DNA of 24,919 nucleotides, from positions 1 through 24,919 of the forward strand of contig NIVA01000032.1 in the NCBI GenBank assembly GCA_002254335.1. Direction: 5' to 3'. The translations under genes and the position numbers were made by a program. Shown here in pieces: positions 7,430-14,468 of this stretch. Numbering within the stretch: position 1 is the stretch's first letter; every line of letters starts with the position of its first letter. The notes under the pieces were generated by a model that was not told the DNA's origin, ran no database searches, and saw only the letters and a list, made by a program, of their open reading frames with translations. The stretch comes from Bacteroidetes bacterium 4572_114. Lineage in GTDB: Bacteria > Bacteroidota > Bacteroidia > Bacteroidales > 4484-276.

Positions 7430-8158
7430 CTATCTCGAAACGATCAACCGCTTGGTTTCGATAGTTTGATTATTTACAACAACAGAATAAAAATAAACCC
7501 CGTCATTTAAACCGGAAATATTGACACTTACTTTTCCTGACCTTTCGTTTAATGCTACTTCCCTAACTACAGCACCCAATAAGTTATGGATTTTAATGCT
7601 CGCGCTTGCTGTTGATTGCGGCAAAACATAGTCAAAGGAAGTCTGGCTTGATGCGGGATTAGGATATGCATTGGAGACAGATATGTTTTCGTTTCCAATT
7701 TCTTCAACTCCAACTGTGCTGGCAAAGAAATGAGTGTAGAAGCAAACAGAATCATTGGGGTTAACCTGATCGAAAAAAGTGTACCTCATGATGGTAATCC
7801 CTGCATTTCCTGCTGGTACGTAATCTCCGCTGAATTCTGAGCTGACTTCACCCGGAGAAAGAGTATCAGGGCTTGGTGCTTCAAAAATATAGGGAGGAAA
7901 ACACTGCAACCAGCAAAACATATTGCTGGAACCTGGTATTACACTTACTTCAAATTTTTTGGCCATCACATTTATGGTATCGGATGAAATGTTTTTTACA
8001 TCTACCTCAACTACAATTAGCGGATCATTTGGGTCACCAAAAACCGTAATTGCCGATTCGTCAGGGATCAATACGTCATCATGATAAATTTCGAGGCTTT
8101 GAGAAAATGCAAACATGGTAAAACAAACCAATAATGCAGAGAGTAGTAGATTTTTCAT
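7430..8158 (-). CDS. Secreted protein with T9SS type A sorting domain
   Basis: The 242-residue product has a signal peptide at about residues 1-20 (MKNLLLSALLVCFTMFAFSQ). A beta-rich middle of about 135 residues has no family I recognise. It contains a phrase VVEVDVKNISSDTINV, which looks like the immunoglobulin-like folds often found in cargo proteins. From about residue 160 there is a type A sorting domain: NAYPNPASSQTSF, then IKIHNLLGAVVREV, and finally GLNDGVYFYSVVVNNQ with a KRLIVSR end. Such proteins are exported by Sec and then by the type IX system to the surface or medium. Its promoter lies about 85-120 bp upstream. Confidence 0.85.
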   Translation of the reverse strand: MKNLLLSALLVCFTMFAFSQSLEIYHDDVLIPDESAITVFGDPNDPLIVVEVDVKNISSDTINVMAKKFEVSVIPGSSNMFCWLQCFPPYIFEAPSPDTLSPGEVSSEFSGDYVPAGNAGITIMRYTFFDQVNPNDSVCFYTHFFASTVGVEEIGNENISVSNAYPNPASSQTSFDYVLPQSTASASIKIHNLLGAVVREVALNERSGKVSVNISGLNDGVYFYSVVVNNQTIETKRLIVSR

Positions 8159-8243
8159 AGTTTTAAATATTTAAGTTTTACAATCGCTGTTTTCTTACAA
8201 TTATCATGCAAAATATTTTTCAACAACTTTTTAAAAGCATTTG

Positions 8244-8276
8244 CAAAAATATGGTAAAATTGCACAAAATTGACAA
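8244..8276 (-). promoter_or_regulatory. Promoter of the 242-residue T9SS cargo gene
   Basis: On the minus strand, TTG (8276-8274) is followed after 22 nt by TATTTTTG (8251-8244), an exact TAnnTTTG match. This would give a leader of roughly 80 nt before the start at 8158. Confidence 0.5.
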
Positions 8277-8464
8277 ACACATTTAAAATATATAGAAATT
8301 TACATATTTTAAGAAATGGAACATGGAAAATTGGAAAATTGAATCCCCAAAGCGTTCGGGATGGAATAAGGAAATGGATGGAAGGATAAGTTGGTGGAAA
8401 ACCTGTCAGGGTTAAAAGGAACATGTCTTCCTTAGCAATTATTTAAATTTTTCTTCCATCCGTG

Positions 8465-9757
8465 TTATTTTGCTAAATCTGATGCGACAATCCCCGTATC
8501 AGGATTGTCAATCGTAATGCCCTCAAGTATTTTCAGCCATTTATCTTTTTCTATGTTAAATTGTTCGAGATTGGCCGTGTCAACCGGTTTGGCTGCCGGG
8601 GATTTTACTTTCAGCGGGTCGATAGGTTTCCCGTTGCGATAAAACCTAAAATCAAGATGGGGGCCGGTTGCCATCCCTGAACTTCCTACATAACCGATTA
8701 TCTGCCCCTGTGTAACCTTGATGCCCCGTTTTATCCCTTTCCCATATTTCGACAAGTGCATATACTGCGTGGTGTATGTCCCATTATGTTTTATTTTCAC
8801 CACACGGCCACCGCCGCCATTGTCCCAGCTTGCCCTTTCAACCGTTCCATCGCCCACCGAAACCACAGGCGTGCCCCTGGCGGCAGCATAATCTACCCCG
8901 AGGTGGGGCCGGCGGTATTTAAGTATTGGGTGCATCCGGCTGTAAGAAAACCTGGAGCTGATCCTCTTGTACCTCAATGGGGCTTTTAAAAAAGTCCTCC
9001 TCAAACTGTTGGCTTGTTCATCAAAATAATCCCCGGTGCTGTCCTGTACGAAATAAAAAGCGTTCAGGCTGTCGCCATGGTGTTTAAAGGTGGCGGCAAG
9101 TACTTTCCCAATCCCAATCCTATTGCCCTCTACCCAAAGGTTTTCATATACTATTTTATAATTATCCCCTTTTTGGATGCCAAAAAAATCAACCGTCCAG
9201 GCATATATCTCCGAAAGCTCGTTGGCAAGGTTGGGATCGGTTTGGTTATCTACCATGGTATTCCACAGCGAACTTTCAATAACCCCTGTCGCCGTATCCA
9301 CGGTAATATTTATTTCATTTTCCCCACGATGGGCGTGTACCGAATCCACCAGGTCGAAAACCACATAATCGACTGGCGAGATTTCGTAAACAAAATATTT
9401 TGCCTGCTGCAGGCTGTCGTTGGTCAACAGCACCGAGTATTTGTTGCCATACCGTATTTTCCGCACATCAAAAACCTTTCTCGACCTTTTGGCCAAAACA
9501 TCTATGGTGGCATAATCAACATTGTAATTGAGCAAAATATCGGAGAGATGTTGGTTACGTTTTATCTTGTCGCTTACCACAACAAGCGAATCAATGTTCA
9601 GCCCATAGGCAATCACGGGCACCGGCATCTCTACAAAAGCTGTATTAGACATTTCAATTTGCTCGTCCTTGTTTGCATTTTGATAGAAAAAGAAAAATAT
9701 CAGGGTTAACGCAATAATGATACTGGCGGCGATATAATATTTCAATTTGTTGTTCAT
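8465..9757 (-). CDS. Membrane-anchored M23 family metallopeptidase
   Basis: The 430-residue product probably cleaves peptidoglycan cross-links or stems in the periplasm. A single hydrophobic segment at residues 8-25 anchors it; residues 50-260 form an OapA/LysM-like N-terminal region. The M23 (LytM-like) domain covers about 265-385, with RPHLGVDYAA giving H285 and D289, YMHL giving H334, and GPHLDF giving H367 and D369. The family normally has HxH at this last motif, so the usual second His zinc ligand is replaced by Asp. The rest of the fold, including the GDGTVERA and GQIIGYVGSSG turns, is intact. About 45 residues follow the domain. A consensus promoter lies 85-115 bp upstream and the gene appears monocistronic. 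Confidence 0.9.
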   Translation of the reverse strand: MNNKLKYYIAASIIIALTLIFFFFYQNANKDEQIEMSNTAFVEMPVPVIAYGLNIDSLVVVSDKIKRNQHLSDILLNYNVDYATIDVLAKRSRKVFDVRKIRYGNKYSVLLTNDSLQQAKYFVYEISPVDYVVFDLVDSVHAHRGENEINITVDTATGVIESSLWNTMVDNQTDPNLANELSEIYAWTVDFFGIQKGDNYKIVYENLWVEGNRIGIGKVLAATFKHHGDSLNAFYFVQDSTGDYFDEQANSLRRTFLKAPLRYKRISSRFSYSRMHPILKYRRPHLGVDYAAARGTPVVSVGDGTVERASWDNGGGGRVVKIKHNGTYTTQYMHLSKYGKGIKRGIKVTQGQIIGYVGSSGMATGPHLDFRFYRNGKPIDPLKVKSPAAKPVDTANLEQFNIEKDKWLKILEGITIDNPDTGIVASDLAK

Positions 9758-9840
9758 GTAAAAATTCTTTTGTCAGCTTTATTAACTTTCAATGCCAAAA
9801 TGTATTATGGCCGGGAGAAATTTCCCCCTAAAAAAGCCGG

Positions 9841-9872
9841 CAAAAGTAGTACTTATATCCAGGAAACTGCAA
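9841..9872 (-). promoter_or_regulatory. Promoter of the M23 peptidase gene
   Basis: On the minus strand TTG (9872-9870) precedes TACTTTTG (9848-9841) by 21 nt, fitting the Bacteroidota -33/-7 pattern. The leader would be about 75 nt. Confidence 0.65.
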
Positions 9873-9953
9873 TGGGGTAAAATGAAATTTCAACAATGAA
9901 AATCTAAAAGACGAGGGGGCTGAAAATATTGGAGATGAAATCCAAAATCCAAA

Positions 9954-9971
9954 TCCCGAAAGTTTTCGGGA
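9954..9971. repeat. TCCCGAAA palindrome, copy 1
   Basis: TCCCGAAA and TTTCGGGA form a perfect 8-bp inverted repeat with a 2-nt centre. The same palindrome occurs at 10223-10240. Confidence 0.6.
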
Positions 9972-10183
9972 CTAAATTTCACTAAAACTAATTTATTGAC
10001 TTTCTTCCTTTTGTGGGATTTTGTGTCTTAATGTTTTTTCACATAGTGATCCGTATGGAGTGGCGTTTCTTATTTTTTGTCTTTTCGGGGTGGATTCAAT
10101 GTTTATATTCAAAACCCGTTCTTCAATCCCACACGTGACTTCGTTTTAGATTTTGGATGTGTTTTAGATTTTAAATTTTGCAA

Positions 10184-10203
10184 TTTTGTTTTGTTTTGTT
10201 TTG
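10184..10203 (+). repeat. TTTTG pentanucleotide repeat, four units
   Basis: Four exact tandem TTTTG units lie in gene-free DNA. They are not close to any gene start, so phase variation is unlikely. Confidence 0.7.
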
Positions 10204-10222
10204 TTTCGGATTTTGATATTTG

Positions 10223-10240
10223 TCCCGAAATCTTTCGGGA
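10223..10240. repeat. TCCCGAAA palindrome, copy 2
   Basis: Same 8-bp arms as at 9954-9971, with centre TC, 25 bp before the 140-bp direct repeat. Confidence 0.6.
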
Positions 10241-10264
10241 TTGAGTTTGTTTAGAATATAGGCT

Positions 10265-10404
10265 CTTAAAAAGTCACTAATGCTAACATGTTAACGATAT
10301 TTTCAGCCGTGGATTTTCGCTGGTCAAACGGATTTTCAATCCGTTGTATCCGTGTAAACCTGCATCGGTTTTTTCAAATTCCCCGTAGGGCTTTCATTTT
10401 CAAA
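10265..10404 (+). repeat. 140-bp direct repeat flanking iorAB, copy 1
   Basis: This segment aligns without gaps to 13337-13476 (constant offset 3072), with nine differences by my hand count, about 94 percent identity. It includes a perfect hairpin AACGGATT 10327-10334 with AATCCGTT 10338-10345 and a near-palindrome around CTAACATGTTAAC. Both copies have the same orientation and lie on either side of the iorA-iorB genes. Confidence 0.9.
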
Positions 10405-10776
10405 CGGACATAGTCCGTCCGTCTGGATTTGGGGTTGAGGTATTGTAGATTTTTGAATTTCAGGGTGGGAACAAAAACCCGGTATAGCCTGTCCCGCCCA
10501 TGCGGGAGGTTTCGCTAAAAACAGAACAGATATCCAACGAAATGAATACCAGATAGCTCAACTAATACTGAGTTTTAAAAATTTGACAACCATTTTAGAT
10601 ATTGAAAATGGGACGAAAAAGTATCTTTCTTCCAAAAATTGCAATGTCCTGATAAGTAGATGAGTACGTTTTTGTGAAATCAAATTTTTAACACCCCATC
10701 TAACAGGTGTTTGTAATAAATTACTTATCAGATAATTAAATTTAGAGGAAATTTACAGAACAAACCTGTCTCCCTT

Positions 10777-11370
10777 CTATCCTCTCCCTTCTATCTTCTC
10801 CATGGCAAAATCGTGCCCCGCCTTCAACGCGGCCAGGTTCAGGCCAACAACTTTTTCGCCCTTCTTGCCAAATAAAGTGTTTAATGCATTTTCGAGCAAA
10901 TTGTAATCAAGATCAAGGAAAGGGGCGGCAGCACCCAACACCACAATATTTGCGGCCCTTGCCGAACCTATTTCTTTTGCAATATTTTCGGCATCCAGAG
11001 CAACATGGTTTTTTATCTTTTCTATCCCGGCAATAATATCTTCCTTGGCAGGATAATTTGGGATATTTATAAATGTTTGGGTGTTGGTAATGAGCCAACC
11101 CTCTTTTGACAGCATCGGCAGATACCTGAGCGATTCCATAGGCTCCACCGAAATTATCATATCCGCCTGGCCGAAAGGTATCAGGTCGGATGCGATTTCT
11201 TTGTCCGAAAGCCTGAGGTTTGACTGGACGTCCCCGCCACGCTGGCTCATGCCATGCACTTCGGCCTGTTTTAAAAATAGCCCAACTTCAATTGCCGCCA
11301 ATCCAATTACTGACGCTATGGTCAAAATACCTTGTCCACCAACCCCTGCAAGTATTATATCTTTTTTCAT
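10777..11370 (-). CDS. iorB: Indolepyruvate oxidoreductase subunit beta
   Basis: The 197-residue product is the small subunit of indolepyruvate:ferredoxin oxidoreductase. With IorA it oxidatively decarboxylates aryl pyruvates, made from aromatic amino acids, to aryl-acetyl-CoA in anaerobes. The glycine-rich GVGGQG at residues 9-14 and the conserved EVHGMSQRGGDV at 37-48 are the family hallmarks of the gamma-type domain of 2-oxoacid oxidoreductases. Length is normal. It lies 90 bp downstream of iorA on the same strand and is probably in one operon with it. ATG 11370 gives the usual MKKDIILAGVGGQG start. Confidence 0.95.
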   Translation of the reverse strand: MKKDIILAGVGGQGILTIASVIGLAAIEVGLFLKQAEVHGMSQRGGDVQSNLRLSDKEIASDLIPFGQADMIISVEPMESLRYLPMLSKEGWLITNTQTFINIPNYPAKEDIIAGIEKIKNHVALDAENIAKEIGSARAANIVVLGAAAPFLDLDYNLLENALNTLFGKKGEKVVGLNLAALKAGHDFAMEKIEGRG

Positions 11371-11460
11371 CGATCTGTTTTTTTTTAAATGGTAATTATT
11401 TAGAAATTATTTATTAAATTTTCTATCACTTATTCTTAATGCAAGTGCGTTACTTCCCCA

Positions 11461-13050
11461 TCATATACGCATCCTCCGGCCCAGTGTCTGGATACACTCC
11501 CTCCGGGGGATGATAACCGAAAGCCCCGGATAAGCCAGTTCCTCCTGGATAATTTTTAAATTTTCTTCATGAAATTTCTTTAAAGGTTTCAACACCTTTA
11601 TATGGTCTTCCTCAACACCGACGGCCTTACAGATGGCTTCAATTTTGCCGCTTGCCGACGATTTTTGCCCACCGGTCATACCCGTGGTTGAATTATCAGA
11701 AATGAGGACAGTTATGGACGAACCGTCATTTGCAGCATCCAACAAGCCGGTCATACCGGAATGTGTAAAAGTTGAGTCCCCAATAACAGCAACCGCCGGA
11801 AAAAACCCGGCATCGGCAGCACCTTTTGCCATTGTTATTGATGCCCCCATATCTACACAGGTATTAATGGCATTATACGGTGCCAGGGCACCCAATGTAT
11901 AACATCCGATATCAGAAAACACACGTCCTTTGGAATACTCGTTTAACGCTTCGTTCAAGGCGTTGTAAACATCTATGTGCCCGCAGCCAACACACATCGA
12001 AGGCGGTCTTCCTGCCACCAAATCCGGGATATCCTGACCATAAGTATCTTTTAAATTCAACGCCCTGGCAACAATATTGGGGTTTAGTTCGCCATCGCGT
12101 GGCACTGTGCCATCCAATCTTCCTTTAACTGTGAGGCCAATGGACAAAAACCCCTTCAACAACTCCTCGATCATGGGGGCGCCCTCCTCCAATACAAGAA
12201 TTTCATCGCAGGCACCGACCAATCTTTCTATCATATCCCTGGGAGCCGGATATTGGGTAATCTTTAAAATCGGGAAAGGTACGTTCCTGTCGGGATAATT
12301 TTCCATAAGGTAATTATAGGCAATGCCACACACGATTATGCCACGGGATTTATCCGGTCCATCAATATATTTGTTGAAACCCGATTTTTCTGAATCATCA
12401 AGAAACAATGCCTGGTTGGCCAGTAGCCCTTTGTACCTCTTGCGGGCTATGGCTGGCAACAAAATAAACTGGCGCATATCTGACGGAAGGCGCAACTCAT
12501 TCTGTCCGCGTTCAGGTTTTTGTGCCACACCTGCCCGTGAGTGGGCCAGGCGGGTTGTTATGCGTAATAAAACGGGGATACTTAACTTCTCCGACAAATC
12601 AAATCCATAATGCACCATATCGTAGGCTTCCTGCTGATTGGTTGGCTCCAGGATTGGTATCATGGCAAACTTGCCGTAAAATCTTGAATCCTGCTCATTT
12701 TGTGATGAGTGCATTGAAGGGTCGTCGGCAACAACAACAATTAACCCACCATTTGCACCTGTAATGGCTGAGTTAACAAACGCATCGGCGGCCACATTTA
12801 AACCCACATGTTTCATACAAACCATAGCGCGTTTGCCAACATACGAAACTCCCAGGCCAGCTTCCATGGCAGTCTTTTCATTGGCCGACCAGGCTGATCT
12901 TATTTTCTTTTCGCCGGCCTGTTTCGAGTTCTGTACATATTCGGTAATCTCGGTGGATGGCGTTCCGGGATAGGCAAATATACCGGTAATCCCTGCATCA
13001 ATGGCAGCCTGTGCTATGGCTTCAGCCCCCAACAATAATAATTTCTGCAT
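11461..13050 (-). CDS. iorA: Indolepyruvate oxidoreductase subunit alpha, without ferredoxin domain
   Basis: The 529-residue product is the large, thiamine-diphosphate-binding subunit of indolepyruvate:ferredoxin oxidoreductase. It starts with the pyrimidine-binding region containing AYPGTPSTEI (26-35). The PPSMCVGCGH segment is at 349-358, and the diphosphate-binding motif GDST (424-427) is followed by NSTTGMTGGQ (453-462). The archaeal enzyme carries a C-terminal domain with two [4Fe-4S] clusters. Here the protein ends shortly after IIPRRECIQTLG, so that domain and its cysteine motifs are absent and electron transfer must rely on another protein. I believe shorter forms of this kind occur in other Bacteroidota. 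It is first in an operon with iorB. Confidence 0.94.
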   Translation of the reverse strand: MQKLLLLGAEAIAQAAIDAGITGIFAYPGTPSTEITEYVQNSKQAGEKKIRSAWSANEKTAMEAGLGVSYVGKRAMVCMKHVGLNVAADAFVNSAITGANGGLIVVVADDPSMHSSQNEQDSRFYGKFAMIPILEPTNQQEAYDMVHYGFDLSEKLSIPVLLRITTRLAHSRAGVAQKPERGQNELRLPSDMRQFILLPAIARKRYKGLLANQALFLDDSEKSGFNKYIDGPDKSRGIIVCGIAYNYLMENYPDRNVPFPILKITQYPAPRDMIERLVGACDEILVLEEGAPMIEELLKGFLSIGLTVKGRLDGTVPRDGELNPNIVARALNLKDTYGQDIPDLVAGRPPSMCVGCGHIDVYNALNEALNEYSKGRVFSDIGCYTLGALAPYNAINTCVDMGASITMAKGAADAGFFPAVAVIGDSTFTHSGMTGLLDAANDGSSITVLISDNSTTGMTGGQKSSASGKIEAICKAVGVEEDHIKVLKPLKKFHEENLKIIQEELAYPGLSVIIPRRECIQTLGRRMRI

Positions 13051-13099
13051 GTGTGTTTAGTTATTAATTTTTACTTATTTCAAAAAAAAATCGGTTGGG

Positions 13100-13107
13100 C
13101 AAATGTA
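13100..13107 (-). promoter_or_regulatory. Likely -7 element of the iorAB promoter
   Basis: The minus strand reads TACATTTG here, an exact TAnnTTTG match, placing a start site about 45 nt before the iorA ATG. No TTG is found at the expected upstream distance, so the -33 part is weak. Confidence 0.45.
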
Positions 13108-13336
13108 CAGAAATAAATTCTTTTGAAATCTACTAAAAAATTCCTTGCTGCTATTTTGATAGCTTTTAGATAGTAGCATCCCCTTGACCAAACCACAGCA
13201 TTACCAATATAAATATGGGATATTAGTTAATTTGGCAGGGTTTACATTTTATATACCACCCCCCAATCCCCTTCAATCTTTTTCAATCTCCCTTAATCAA
13301 TTAGTTTACAATCTCATGCTACGGAATATTTAAGCA

Positions 13337-13476
13337 CTTAAAAAGTCACTAATGCTAACATGTTAACGATGTTTTCAGACGCGGATTTTCGCTGGTCAAA
13401 CGGATTTTCAATCCGTTGTATCCGTGTAAACCTGCGTCAGTTTTTTTTAATTCCCCATAGGGCTTTAATTTTCAAA
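13337..13476 (+). repeat. 140-bp direct repeat flanking iorAB, copy 2
   Basis: This copy aligns to 10265-10404 without gaps. The core of about 60 bp containing the AACGGATT hairpin is identical between copies, and differences are concentrated towards the right end. Confidence 0.9.
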
Positions 13477-13514
13477 TTTATTTAGATGCTTACATCAAGA
13501 ATGTATAATTTTTG

Positions 13515-13544
13515 TTGTATTTTTATTTTTTTGCATTACATTTG
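13515..13544 (+). promoter_or_regulatory. Bacteroidota-type promoter before the 28-codon ORF and lipoprotein gene
   Basis: TTG 13515-13517 precedes TACATTTG 13537-13544 by 19 nt. Transcription would begin near 13550, 19 nt before an ATG and about 155 nt before the lipoprotein ATG. Confidence 0.6.
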
Positions 13545-13568
13545 CAACTTATAGATAAAAACAAGCAA

Positions 13569-13655
13569 ATGACTACCATCCGCCCCCCATTGTATGATGC
13601 CCCCCTGGTTGAAAAACCATTGACAATTTCCCGTTTTTTTTTAAAAATGTATTAG
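13569..13655 (+). CDS. Possible 28-codon ORF of unknown function
   Basis: ATG 13569 opens a 28-codon frame, MTTIRPPLYDAPLVEKPL followed by ten more residues to TAG 13653-13655. It lies about 19 nt after the predicted transcription start of a consensus promoter, which is the only reason to take it seriously. The peptide is proline-rich at its N-terminus with a basic, hydrophobic end, and resembles nothing I know. Its stop overlaps the start of the 45-bp dispersed repeat. It may be chance, a leader peptide, or part of a repeat element. Confidence 0.2.
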   Translation: MTTIRPPLYDAPLVEKPLTISRFFLKMY

Positions 13656-13694
13656 CGCATTCGCGGCAAAATATAGCTTTTTAGACCGGACTCA
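13650..13694 (+). repeat. 45-bp dispersed repeat, copy 2
   Basis: Second copy of the repeat at 4278-4322, same orientation, three differences. It ends 9 bp before the ATG at 13704. Confidence 0.75.
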
Positions 13695-13703
13695 ATAATA
13701 ATT

Positions 13704-14386
13704 ATGAAAAAGTTCATTCATTCATTTATCTATTTATTGTAGCTGTAACAATTAGCGGCTGCTCAAAACAAAACCAATTGGACAACACAACTGATGAAAA
13801 CATGTATGTTGCATCTGTCGATTTAGATGTGGTCAATAATTTTTACCCCGACGAATCTGTCATTCCTAACCTGTACAATTCTTTCCGTACTGCTGTCGAA
13901 GCCAAAAATAATTCAAACAATAACTTCAAAGATGGTTTTATTGCCGAGGATAAACCCCTTGATGAATCATTGTGGCTTTTAGAGACATCACTGAACACCA
14001 ACTATGGTTTCAGGCAAGACAGCTTAGTGGATTTTACCACAAACGTTTTTGAGTTTATCATCAACAACAAATCAATCAATGCAAGTGGAATGCCTGTAAT
14101 TGATGGGCAGGACCTTGTGGATGTGTATTGTGAAATGGTTGAAACTGTTGGTTATACCGGCTCGGAAAATGAGTTTTTCAGGCTTGGTATGGTTGAAGTA
14201 TCCCAGGTTACCACCGAAACATCTTCGGTTATACTCGAGTCTGAATCAGGTTTAAATAATCCTATTAATGACCCTGATAGGTGGATGGCACAAATAGACA
14301 TGGAATGTTTTACTTATTATGAGGCATATCACATGATTGGATTTCGCATCCTTGAAAGAGTTTATATTGGTGGGGGGACAGAATGA
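13704..14386 (+). CDS. Putative lipoprotein of unknown function, frameshifted at its start
   Basis: From 13778 (a TTG) to TGA 14384-14386 there is an open frame of 202 codons. The same frame extends upstream without a stop to 13685 and encodes a lipoprotein signal, HSFIYLFIVAVTISGCSK, with lipobox ISGC. It has no in-frame ATG. ATG 13704 is one base out of frame: ATG followed by five A then GTTCATTC. A sixth A would give MKKVHSFIYLFIVAVTISGC in frame. The mature part is acidic, contains DLDVVNNFYPDESVIPNLYNSF and DPDRWMAQIDMECFTYYEAYHM, and matches no family I know. The cause could be a true mutation, slippage-based phase variation or a sequencing error. It may be co-transcribed with the T9SS cargo gene 82 bp downstream. 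Confidence 0.6.
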
Positions 14387-14468
14387 AATTTGCCAAAATT
14401 TTACCATAGTCCTTTTAATTAAAGTGAAGTTGAATTTATTTGATTTGTTTTAATAATAACGTATAATT

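Larger units (their letters stand above)
9758..10776. other. Gene-free interval of about 1 kb between M23 peptidase and iorB
   Basis: It contains the peptidase promoter (9841-9872), two TCCCGAAA/TTTCGGGA palindromes (9954-9971 and 10223-10240), four tandem TTTTG units (10184-10203), copy 1 of the 140-bp direct repeat (10265-10404) and a small ACGGAC/GTCCGT hairpin just after it (10403-10417). From 10420 to 10776 I see nothing with clear structure and no credible ORF. Confidence 0.6.
13051..13703. other. Gene-poor interval upstream of iorA and the lipoprotein gene
   Basis: This divergent spacer holds a likely iorA -7 element (13100-13107), a C-rich low-complexity stretch (13258-13300), copy 2 of the 140-bp repeat (13337-13476), a good plus-strand promoter (13515-13544), a 28-codon ORF (13569-13655) and copy 2 of the 45-bp dispersed repeat (13650-13694). 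Confidence 0.6.

Noticed and set aside
8155..8424. 89-codon minus-strand ORF upstream of the T9SS cargo gene
   Set aside because: Composition is that of AT-rich intergenic DNA; a good promoter for the cargo gene lies within it, and it overlaps the cargo start.
9014..9709. 231-codon plus-strand ORF
   Set aside because: It is fully antisense to the M23 peptidase, whose motifs are clear; the antisense product has no recognisable features.
10184..10203. Phase-variable TTTTG repeat
   Set aside because: Only four units, and far from any gene start or promoter.
11633..12973. Several plus-strand ORFs of 69-95 codons
   Set aside because: All lie antisense to iorA and share codon-phase shadows of it.
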